DNA of 14,414 bases from Nitrospirota bacterium (GTDB lineage Bacteria > Nitrospirota > Thermodesulfovibrionia > Thermodesulfovibrionales > JdFR-85), in assembly GCA_003232715.1 (NCBI GenBank), contig QIJG01000173.1, positions 1-14,414 of the forward strand. Reading direction: 5' to 3'. The notes beneath the pieces are model-generated. The model saw only the letters and a program-made list of their open reading frames with translations, was not told where the DNA came from and did no database searches. Below are positions 5,819-12,573 of the stretch, piece by piece (the stretch's first letter is position 1; each line of letters begins with the position of its first letter). The position numbers were made by a program, and so were the translations under genes.

Positions 5819-8113
5819 TCAGAATCTGCAATTCAGATTTGCACCAACAATATAGGTTTCCGTCTTTTTCTCCCTGACACTCTGTGTATAGTTATACGTA
5901 AAACGGATATCAATAAACTTTGTAATATACCATAATCCGTAGCCACTGAACGAGTCGTCAGTTGAAGAGTCCGGGTTAGAACGGGCATGCTGATAGTTTA
6001 AATTCACTTTAAAAACAGGCACGGGAAGCCAATCAATTAAAAACCCCTCGGAAGTAGTTGTATTGTCATCAATACCCGAAACCCTGAAACTTCCGGAAAG
6101 ATTGATAACCCGGCCCGGCCGGTATGTAATTATTGTACCACCCTCTTTTGAATCCGAAGATGTACTGTCTGACGATTGCCGGTTAAAACCATATATGAGA
6201 TTTGCCGTCAGCTTCCGGGTAAGAAATGCATCAAGTGAGCCACGGATAAAGCGGGAAGTGAGTTTAGAACCTGTTGTATAGGATTTCGACTCCGTGTATC
6301 CCATATCGGTAATCATGTTGACGTCCCTGTAAAGTCTCGAACCTACACTTAACAGCAATGAATTATTCAGGTACTGTTTCTCACCAAAGCTGAATCTGTC
6401 ACTCCTGATTAGTGCAAGGGTGGTATCGAGTGTCGGCAAAGGAGTAGAGTTAAAGGAGAGGGAATAAGTATTGGAGCTGATATCTGTCTCATCTTTATTG
6501 TCAAACGCCTCGTTTCTCTGAAAACGGAAAATAGTAGTAAGCAATCTGTGGGTTAACCATGATGAAGTAACACTGTAGGTCCTTGTTATATTACTAATCA
6601 GCCCTTCTTCCTTCCCTGCTGTGGATTTACTGAGAATATTTACAAAAATACCGGTAATAGAGTCCAGGAGTGACACGCTGTTCTGGTCTGTCCTGTCAAT
6701 ATAGTAATTAAAGAGAAGGCTTAACTTTTTTACAGGCATCACGTTTACACTGAGGTTTAGGCCCTGAGTAAAAACCCTCGTCACATCGGTAATCTTACCT
6801 GTGGCGGGGACTACATCCATACCGTAAGCCTCGATTTCTGTTACCATAACATCACTTAAGCCGGACTTGGCCTGATTGATCACCTTGAAATAACTGGCAC
6901 TCTGAGCGGGAAAGAATCTTAACTCGTACCGGTATATATTATTAGATATGGATATAGTAGATACCACCACATTCTGGATAGTTATTGCTCTCCATGTCCC
7001 GGGTTTATTAAAGTCGCTCCGGTAGGCTTTCCAGTTGTTCGAATTTATAAGACTAATATCAGCACTGACATCTTTATCTACATAAATGTATAACCTGTCT
7101 ACAGATTTATCCGGGGATGTCGCAATCTCTATGCCTATATTATTGTACTCCCGGCCGTTACTACCGATATTGATTCCGGTTGACGTTTGATAATCTTTAT
7201 CAATCAGGGATGGCTTGTCATTCAATATATCCACTTCCGGGTGAATGGGAATGGTCGTATCTATGGCATAGAGCCCTCTGAATGGCGTTCGCTCGAAAAG
7301 CACATTGCCTGTCCGGGTCACGAACTGCTGCCTATTGTTCCGCACATAGTTCCCCTGATAGACTGCAGACACCCTGGTCTTGCCACCCCGGAAAGAATGG
7401 GAGTACCCGAGTTTGTACAGGCCGTTAAAATTATCACCGGTTGATTTAGCCAGTATATCCGTCGGCGTCTCATCCACAATATGCCTGTAAGTAAGGCTAT
7501 AGGAAAGGTCTAAATCCCTGAGCGAGTACTGATATATGGAGCTTCCGGAATATCCGGAATATCCGGTACCCGGTCTGTCTGTTTCATTAATTCTGTCTGT
7601 TTCAGTAATAGGGAAGTGGGCGTAGTCCCTCCTCCTGTCGAATTGCAGGGAGAGGGAAGGTAATTCCAGTGGTTTTATATTAAGGCGGGAATAATAATAT
7701 TCAGAGGTTTCCTTGCTATCGTCTCTCAGGTGTGCAGTTGACCACCGCTCCTGACGGCGATAACCTGTACTCAGGTCATAGATGGAGTTCCGGAGGAAAA
7801 GGTCTATTGCCGGCTCAACCGACCTAGTGTAAGTAGTGGTAGTCACACCGGCAGGGTCTGTAAGGTCGGAATCCAGCAGACCTGTCCGTAAATAGAGTTG
7901 AGAGGAAAGCATCGGTGTGATTGATTTATCCAGACGCAGATATAAATTTCGATAAAATATCCTGTTGAGTGATATCTGTTTGTCATCCTCAAACTGTTTC
8001 GTAGTACTATGATTCAAGTCTGCCCAAAATCTGAGTCCTTCGGCAAAAGCAGGACCGCCAAGACAGGCACTCAGTAATGCTATTCCGATAATCTTCCATA
8101 ATATCTTCCGCAT
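5819..8113 (-). CDS. Outer-membrane beta-barrel protein with an inserted discoidin-like domain
   Basis: A 764-residue protein with a clear type I signal peptide (MRKILWKIIGIALLSACLGGPAFA, cleavage before EGLRFW). Most of it consists of alternating amphipathic strands with paired tyrosines, such as LYLRLDKSITPMLSSQLYLRT and YYYSRLNIKPLELPSLSLQF. It ends in FTYNYTQSVREKKTETYIV and a final Phe, the usual barrel-assembly signal. Around residues 315-435 a different stretch (IGIEIATSPDKSVDRLYIYV, WRAITI, YFKVINQ, VTEIEAYG) resembles a galactose-binding or discoidin-type beta-sandwich inserted in or beside the barrel. There is no CxxCH, so any electron transfer would need a cytochrome inside or on it, as in MtrB or porin-cytochrome complexes. 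The start ATG at 8113 has only a weak ribosome site and follows a TGAC-rich repeat. Porin-conduit function is inferred from context. Confidence 0.88.
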   Translation of the reverse strand: MRKILWKIIGIALLSACLGGPAFAEGLRFWADLNHSTTKQFEDDKQISLNRIFYRNLYLRLDKSITPMLSSQLYLRTGLLDSDLTDPAGVTTTTYTRSVEPAIDLFLRNSIYDLSTGYRRQERWSTAHLRDDSKETSEYYYSRLNIKPLELPSLSLQFDRRRDYAHFPITETDRINETDRPGTGYSGYSGSSIYQYSLRDLDLSYSLTYRHIVDETPTDILAKSTGDNFNGLYKLGYSHSFRGGKTRVSAVYQGNYVRNNRQQFVTRTGNVLFERTPFRGLYAIDTTIPIHPEVDILNDKPSLIDKDYQTSTGINIGSNGREYNNIGIEIATSPDKSVDRLYIYVDKDVSADISLINSNNWKAYRSDFNKPGTWRAITIQNVVVSTISISNNIYRYELRFFPAQSASYFKVINQAKSGLSDVMVTEIEAYGMDVVPATGKITDVTRVFTQGLNLSVNVMPVKKLSLLFNYYIDRTDQNSVSLLDSITGIFVNILSKSTAGKEEGLISNITRTYSVTSSWLTHRLLTTIFRFQRNEAFDNKDETDISSNTYSLSFNSTPLPTLDTTLALIRSDRFSFGEKQYLNNSLLLSVGSRLYRDVNMITDMGYTESKSYTTGSKLTSRFIRGSLDAFLTRKLTANLIYGFNRQSSDSTSSDSKEGGTIITYRPGRVINLSGSFRVSGIDDNTTTSEGFLIDWLPVPVFKVNLNYQHARSNPDSSTDDSFSGYGLWYITKFIDIRFTYNYTQSVREKKTETYIVGANLNCRF

Positions 8114-8115
8114 AA

Positions 8116-8181
8116 GCTCGTCAGTCGTCAGTCAATAGTCATTTGTCGATAATTGTTGACCTGATGTTTGCCATTGACTAT
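8116..8181. repeat. TGAC-rich repeat cluster upstream of the beta-barrel gene
   Basis: On the minus strand this gap reads as degenerate tandem TGACTATTGAC / TGACGACTGACGA units directly before the ATG at 8113. It holds TAGTCATTTGTC (8136-8147, also at 4446-4457) and GTTTGCCATTGACTAT (8166-8181, inverted copy at 5086-5101). No coding potential. The units lie exactly where a ribosome site should be. Confidence 0.55.
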
Positions 8182-8279
8182 CGTTCAGTATGAATTTAAA
8201 ACTAAACTTAATCTTTAACACCTTAATTCAATTAATTTTTCCATCTGCATTCTCTGTGCAGTTAATGAAGTTTTTATCC

Positions 8280-9866
8280 CTAATACGGAAACATTGCTAT
8301 GCCATAGGGCTTTTTACCCACAGGGATAACCCTTTCTACTTCTCTTGCAGTTTTATCTACTACCGAGACATTATCCGAACCCCTGTTGACTACATAGAGA
8401 TTCCTGGCCTCAGGGTCCATAATTATGGACCTCGGAGACGTTCCTACAGGTATAGTCCCTATTACCAGGGGCATTACCGTATCCGCAGTATAGTAATCCT
8501 CCGAAAAAGGTCTGATAATCATTATTTCACCAGGAACCTCCCTCAACAGATAAAGCCTGTCAAAGGACGGGTCAACAACAACTCCTGTGACAGAGGTCCC
8601 CACATCACTGATATCGCTGACAGCTCCCTTCTCATCCCCTTTAATAACCTTTATGATATCTATGACCGAGAGCCTGTTGGAACCATAATTAGCCACATAG
8701 ACCTTTCCTCTCTGATAGTCTATAGCGAGCGCCACCGGGCTCCATTCCACACTTAACCTGACAACCTCTTCAAGCCTGCGTCTCTGCAAGTCCATCCTCA
8801 GCACTGAGACATCCCTGGAATCCTTATTAACTACATACACATTAAAATATCTTTCACGGTAATTCCTTAAGATATTAAGATCCTCAAGGCTGAGAAACCG
8901 CGACGCCGTGACAGTCTCTGCCGGCGGGTCTACCGCCACTGCTATCGGACCATTCCCAACATCCACCTTATCTATCTCCTGATAGGTTGCGCCATCAACA
9001 ACGGATACCGTATCAGAGCCATAATCGGTCACAAAGATGAGGTCCTCCCCTGAGGGTCCCCTGGCTACCGCTATACCCTCCGGGGCACTACCAAACCGGA
9101 TCGGTATCTCCTGTTCCACTTTATTAGTGGTGGGATCAATCACTGAAATACTGTTAGATCCTGAGTTGGCCACATAAACCCTCAACCGGTCCCTCCTCAA
9201 ACCTGCAGCAATACCTCTGGGTCTCCTCCCCACCCTTACAGTTGCTACAACCTCTCCTGATTGTCTGTTAATCACGGAGACATTATTCGAATCCTCATTG
9301 GTAACATAAACAAGAAGACTGCTGAGCTCCGGGACCTGCCCCTTAACAGCATTAAAGAGGTATTTATCGGCAACAGATGCATCTGCATCCCAGGTCAGGA
9401 ACAATGAGGTGTTCTGGTCTTTATATACTGTAATGTTTATAGGTATCTCTATCCCGCCGGAAGGCAGGGCTAAACGTGCCATCCTGCCTTTTCTCCTGAT
9501 TAATGCCCGTTTAACAACAAGCCGGAGTTTTTTATATCTGCCCTCCGGTAGGGTTTTTTCAGCTAAAAGTATCTGACGGCCCTTCACGGCAATAGACTTT
9601 ATATTCAGAGGGGTGCTCGTTATCTCTCTATAGGTACCGTCCTCTGCCATAATATCAACTGCTGTCAGATCAAATAAAATGTCAACAGAAGTATCATCCG
9701 CCCCCTTCAGAAAGAGGTCAATCTGTCCCCGGGAATGCCCTGAGATATTCTGTTGTCCTTTAATTGCCGGGCATCCCGTTAAAAGGAGAACCGAGCAAAG
9801 GGCTAAGAGTATGGCGCTCATTGCCAAAACTGCCGTGTCTTTATAAAGCCGTCTATTGTTGAACAT
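8280..9866 (-). CDS. Lipoprotein with a seven-bladed YVTN-type beta-propeller
   Basis: A 528-residue lipoprotein: signal TAVLAMSAILLALCSVLLLTGC, lipid Cys32. Residues about 45-165 form a beta-rich domain (GQIDLFLKGADDTSVDILFD, GRYKKLRLVVKRALI) resembling the DUF4382-type domain that often precedes such propellers. From about residue 183 I count seven blades: LVYVTNEDSNNVSVIN, RVYVANSGSNSISVID, LIFVTDYGSDTVSVVD, NVYVVNKDSRDVSVLR, KVYVANYGSNRLSVID, RLYLLREVPGEIMIIR and NLYVVNRGSDNVSVVD. That is a full propeller, the last blade ending in VGKKPYGIAMF. The fourth and sixth blades are the most diverged, and a longer insert lies between blades 3 and 4. The ribosome site GGGAG is only 3 nt from the ATG. 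Probably an envelope scaffold or binding module; the ligand is unknown. Confidence 0.92.
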   Translation of the reverse strand: MFNNRRLYKDTAVLAMSAILLALCSVLLLTGCPAIKGQQNISGHSRGQIDLFLKGADDTSVDILFDLTAVDIMAEDGTYREITSTPLNIKSIAVKGRQILLAEKTLPEGRYKKLRLVVKRALIRRKGRMARLALPSGGIEIPINITVYKDQNTSLFLTWDADASVADKYLFNAVKGQVPELSSLLVYVTNEDSNNVSVINRQSGEVVATVRVGRRPRGIAAGLRRDRLRVYVANSGSNSISVIDPTTNKVEQEIPIRFGSAPEGIAVARGPSGEDLIFVTDYGSDTVSVVDGATYQEIDKVDVGNGPIAVAVDPPAETVTASRFLSLEDLNILRNYRERYFNVYVVNKDSRDVSVLRMDLQRRRLEEVVRLSVEWSPVALAIDYQRGKVYVANYGSNRLSVIDIIKVIKGDEKGAVSDISDVGTSVTGVVVDPSFDRLYLLREVPGEIMIIRPFSEDYYTADTVMPLVIGTIPVGTSPRSIIMDPEARNLYVVNRGSDNVSVVDKTAREVERVIPVGKKPYGIAMFPY

Positions 9867-9992
9867 AAACTCCCGGTTTCCGACAGAATGTTTTTTGTTG
9901 TATCTGTAATCAACACAATTTGCTGATAATTCCTGTAGATCTTTCGCCTTACCTTAGTTTTTTCAGACCTAATTTCACCCTATACCCTACTG

Positions 9993-10928
9993 TTATTCCT
10001 TGGGCTGATACACCTCCACCCTGTTATTAAAGGTATCGGCAATCAGTATCCTGCCTTTCGGGTCAACTGATATATCCCTGGGGTACTGAAACCATCCCGC
10101 TGACAGGCCAAGGCCCCCAAATTCGAATAGATAGTTACCGGCCTTGTCATACACGGAAACAGTATGCCGCATATAATCCACCACATAGATAGTTCCATTT
10201 CGATTATCTACACCGACAGCCATCGGACGGCTCAGCTTGCCTGTGCTACCCCCTTTCCGGCCAAACTTAAAAAGAAACTTCCTGTTTTTATCATAGACAT
10301 ATATATGACCCATTTCCGCGCTGACAAGATATATCCTGCCTGCCTTATCCAGGGTCACATCGTTTAATTCCACCTTTCTCCCCTCTTCTTCAGGTGATAT
10401 TATCTCCAGGAGACGGCCTTGATTATTTAGAACCAGAACACCTGGGAAATAGGAACCTGCTACATAGATATTGCCGGCTTTATCCATGGCCAGACGATAC
10501 GGCTTAAAGGAGCCGGATCCCTCAAAACCCTTCAGGTAAATATCACGCACCCACTTAAGACATGCGTTGAAAACAGAAATTCTGTGTCTGGGGTTATCTT
10601 TTGTGGCAGACTGAACAACGTAAAGATTACCTTCAGCATCCAGAGTCAATCCCTGTGGTGATTCAATGCCGTCTCTTTTATCAAGGGTAAAGAGGGGGAA
10701 GAAATCCGATGTATATATGATAATCCTGCTTTTTCCATCAATAACATAAACCTCACTACTAATCGGATCCACCCACACAAAGGAAGGGAAAAACAACCTG
10801 TCTTCTTCTCCTTCCACTATGCTGTATGCATGAATTACAGGAACATCCTGCAACTGGGCCTCTACCTTACGCTGGACGAGAAGAAAGGGCATTACAAAGG
10901 AAATAATTATAACAAGGATACGGAACAT
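9993..10928 (-). CDS. Secreted NHL-repeat six-bladed beta-propeller
   Basis: A 311-residue exported protein with signal MFRILVIIISFVMPFLLVQRKVEA and no lipobox. The rest is a compact NHL propeller: PSFVWVDPISSEVYVIDG, PQGLTLDAEGNLYVVQS, PYRLAMDKAGNIYVAGS, LNDVTLDKAGRIYLVSA, PMAVGVDNRNGTIYVVDY and PRDISVDPKGRILIADT, six blades with the outer strands IIIYTS, ISVFN, VLVLN, IYVYD, VSVYD and VEVYQ. It ends right after the last blade, so the protein is little more than a propeller. AGGAGG precedes the ATG at 10928 by only 3 nt. NHL proteins are encoded beside omcS in Geobacter as I recall, which fits a role near filament cytochromes. No promoter stands out upstream. Confidence 0.92.
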   Translation of the reverse strand: MFRILVIIISFVMPFLLVQRKVEAQLQDVPVIHAYSIVEGEEDRLFFPSFVWVDPISSEVYVIDGKSRIIIYTSDFFPLFTLDKRDGIESPQGLTLDAEGNLYVVQSATKDNPRHRISVFNACLKWVRDIYLKGFEGSGSFKPYRLAMDKAGNIYVAGSYFPGVLVLNNQGRLLEIISPEEEGRKVELNDVTLDKAGRIYLVSAEMGHIYVYDKNRKFLFKFGRKGGSTGKLSRPMAVGVDNRNGTIYVVDYMRHTVSVYDKAGNYLFEFGGLGLSAGWFQYPRDISVDPKGRILIADTFNNRVEVYQPKE

Positions 10929-11038
10929 AAACCTCCTGAATCAAACCTCAATCATACAATAAGATATGGCATCGACATAATAAAGTTTTTAGGACCTCCC
11001 CCCCCTGCTGCCACCTCTCTCAATATCAGGGCATCCAT

Positions 11039-11075
11039 AAAAAACATGGGTATCGTGAGATACCCAATGTTTTTT
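11039..11075 (-). terminator. Rho-independent terminator closing the cytochrome block (also shaped to work on the plus strand)
   Basis: GGGTATC (11048-11054) and GATACCC (11059-11065) form a 7-bp stem with a GTGA loop. The flanks AAAAAACAT and ATGTTTTTT pair further, with one bulge. On the minus strand the stem is followed by a T-run, 40 to 75 nt after the stop of the last cytochrome. An A-run on the other side makes it potentially bidirectional. An 8-nt C homopolymer lies nearby at about 10998-11005. Confidence 0.88.
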
Positions 11076-11189
11076 AAATCCAGCCGTTAGCCTGAAAACT
11101 GCACTTCAATTATGTTTAGTAAGCATCTTTCTGTGTATGACACCTCAAACAACCTTTACCGGAAAGCAGATGGGTCTGATAGCTGAACC

Positions 11190-11903
11190 TCAGACTATCG
11201 GGATAAGGAGAACCATGGGGTGGCAGGAGAGACAGATGACCCTGTCAGTGCCGGCGGTAACAGTCCCTATGGCTCCAGTCAACCCGTTTGTCAGTGATGC
11301 AGCCGGCCTTCCAACCGGCGTCTCATCACTATACGTAGTTGATACGGAAGCAAACTCACCTGAATTCGGTATTACCACATCCGTCGGGTGTCTGAGCCAC
11401 GGTGATGCAGAACCGATACCGCTGCTGCCCCCCAAATGAAACGTCGAATGACATTCAGAGCACAGCTCACTTATTGTGCCCTGCATATTTGCCCATGAGG
11501 CCGTTGTACCCCTCGTGGCATAGGTTTCCGCCAGATACTCGTTGTGGTCCGTAGCACTCACCGTATTTTGCCAGTCACTATCCTCTGCACCCTTTATCTT
11601 GTAGAGGAACCTGTAACTGGTAGCCACGCTGGCCCCCTGCCCGGTCAGTGTAAAACCGGGGCCGTACTTGAGGATCGAGTCATCACCGTGATGTCCCCCG
11701 CTGACCGCGGCCCACTGATCAGAAAAATTCCTGTTGCCGTGGCAGCCGTTAGACCCTGCACAGACCAGACGGCTGGCAGTATTAAACCCTGTTGTTGAGG
11801 GATCATAGGCGCTGTTATATCCAGGCGGCGTATCTCCGAGTGTGGCATCCGCCGAGGCCACTATACCCTGCACATTATGACCATAGGCGTCCCCGTTGTT
11901 CAC
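11190..11903 (-). CDS. OmcS-like cytochrome, C-terminal open frame of the interrupted gene (heme sites 3 to 5)
   Basis: A 237-codon frame whose first ATG is internal; the same frame is open upstream to about 12004 and reads CCHAQN, IPQVYHSDPTDLAGGNFKYV before it. It holds the C-x5-C-H site (CAGSNGCHG), GGHHGDD, YRFLYKIKG, CSECHSTFH with WLRHPTDVV, and CLSCH. After CLSCH it runs out of frame to an early TGA (ending VLLIPIV). The true C-terminus continues in another frame to 11116. It has no ribosome site of its own, so it is not expected to be made as a separate protein. Confidence 0.7.
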   Translation of the reverse strand: MNNGDAYGHNVQGIVASADATLGDTPPGYNSAYDPSTTGFNTASRLVCAGSNGCHGNRNFSDQWAAVSGGHHGDDSILKYGPGFTLTGQGASVATSYRFLYKIKGAEDSDWQNTVSATDHNEYLAETYATRGTTASWANMQGTISELCSECHSTFHLGGSSGIGSASPWLRHPTDVVIPNSGEFASVSTTYSDETPVGRPAASLTNGLTGAIGTVTAGTDRVICLSCHPMVLLIPIV

Positions 11904-12184
11904 AACATACTTAAAATTCCCTCCTGCAAGGTCCGTAGGGTCTGAATGGTAAACCTGGGGTATGGAGTTGACGATATTACTGGAGGTGTTCTGTGCATGA
12001 CAGCACCCCGAAGCAACTTCCCGTTAGGAGTAGCGGAACCGTCATACGTCATCGGAGAACCATCCTGACTATTGTGCATGGTGTGACAGTTTGAACAGAT
12101 GCCGGATACTTTGGCATCAGCATAAGAATAAACAAGAACTGCAGACAGAGATACTAAAAGCATTGTCATCAGTGCTTTTTTCAT
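11900..12184 (-). CDS. OmcS-like cytochrome, N-terminal open frame of the interrupted gene (signal peptide and heme site 1)
   Basis: A 94-codon frame. The signal MKKALMTMLLVSLSAVLVYSYADA is followed by KVSGICSNCHTMHNSQDGS, heme site 1 at C30-H34, almost word for word the start of mature OmcS as I recall it. The frame is native to about residue 59 (NGKLLR); the remaining 35 residues are out of frame with the family. The strong AGGGAGGT about 10 nt before the ATG supports the start. Confidence 0.75.
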   Translation of the reverse strand: MKKALMTMLLVSLSAVLVYSYADAKVSGICSNCHTMHNSQDGSPMTYDGSATPNGKLLRGAVMHRTPPVISSTPYPRFTIQTLRTLQEGILSML

Positions 12185-12296
12185 CTATACTTTACCTCCC
12201 TTATTTGTTCCGGGGTCTGCTCATCAAGGCACAACACCAGTGAAATAGAAAGATGCCGGCTATGTCTCCTGAACGACCCTCTGTAATTTAAAGCTG

Positions 12297-12322
12297 ACAC
12301 GGACACCTCCCCGTCCCCGTGT
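12297..12322. repeat. GC-rich REP-like hairpin in the cytochrome leader
   Basis: ACACGG (12297-12302) pairs with CCGTGT (12317-12322) around a region containing ACCTCCCCGTCC; the loop half also allows GGAC/GTCC pairing. The GGGGACGGGGAGGTGTCC style resembles small palindromes linked to REP/RAYT families. It would lie in the 5' leader if transcription starts near 12340. No transposase is in the window. Confidence 0.4.
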
Positions 12323-12350
12323 ATTATTAGCTTGTTTTAGTATGAAATGT

Positions 12351-12366
12351 TGCAATAATTGAGCCA
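12351..12366 (-). promoter_or_regulatory. Candidate sigma-54 (-24/-12) promoter for the third cytochrome
   Basis: TGGCTCAATTATTGCA on the minus strand has GG and GC exactly 10 nt apart and the core TGGC-N7-TTGCA. That matches the sigma-54 consensus. Transcription would begin near 12340 and leave a leader of about 155 nt before the ATG at 12184. I see no sigma-70 pair of similar quality. The enhancer-binding activator is not in the window. Confidence 0.45.
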
Positions 12367-12573
12367 AAATAGTCAAAAAACGCAGAAGAGGGAACACACC
12401 TGATATTACTCTTCATACCTGACAAAAACAATATAACATACATAAGGTTTTTTTTCAAGCTCTTTTTTCCTGCCTGCCTGTCAAGCTTTGTTTCAAGCCC
12501 TTCTATCTTCAGTTAACATTAAGTAGAGTCTGCGTATAAAGTCGAACGGTTGTCATTTTTCTGTACCTGGAAG

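Larger units (their letters stand above)
11116..12184 (-). pseudogene. OmcS-like hexaheme cytochrome, interrupted by two frameshifts
   Basis: Three frame segments together rebuild one cytochrome of about 356 to 359 residues: signal and heme 1 (12184 to about 12010), hemes 3 to 5 (about 12004 to 11222), and the tail with heme 6 (about 11218 to the TAA at 11116-11118; HGSPYPDSLRFSY, then CLRCHTQKDAY). The first break is at GGGG 12006-12009; restoring one base gives RGCCHAQN, but the paralogue has GCLGCHAQ, so about 7 nt are missing and heme 2 is damaged. The second break follows CLSCH; one base gives CHPHGSP, while relatives have CHxAHGSP, so about 4 nt are missing. The rest is well preserved, including GHNVQGI, GGHHGDD, DHNEY and WLRHPTD. 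Strong AGGGAGGT precedes the ATG. Either recent decay or assembly error. Motif order matches OmcS, so a filament-forming extracellular cytochrome is likely if intact. Confidence 0.85.
12185..12573. other. 389-nt non-coding leader and spacer upstream of the interrupted cytochrome
   Basis: No credible gene on either strand. It contains a possible sigma-54 site (12351-12366), a GC-rich hairpin (12297-12322), and a plus-strand T-rich tract near 12447-12470 with GCTTGA direct repeats and a GCCTGCCTG run. It separates the first two coupled cytochromes from the third, so the third is probably transcribed on its own. No intrinsic terminator is evident right after the stop at 12574. Confidence 0.6.

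Noticed and set aside
8190..8756. Plus-strand frame of 188 codons
   Set aside because: Mostly antisense to the YVTN propeller gene, with no ribosome site or family resemblance.
9795..9825. Shared wording GCAAAGGGCT with 13640-13665
   Set aside because: Only about 10 to 14 matching bases, explained by similar hydrophobic and basic codons; too weak to call a repeat.
10929..11000. Sigma-70 promoter for the NHL gene (TATGAT near 10955)
   Set aside because: A -10-like hexamer is present, but nothing resembling TTGACA lies at the right distance.
12420..12520. Direct repeats GCTTGA and T-rich tract as a terminator or CRISPR-like array
   Set aside because: Spacing is irregular, units are too short, and there is no stem before the T-run on the minus strand.
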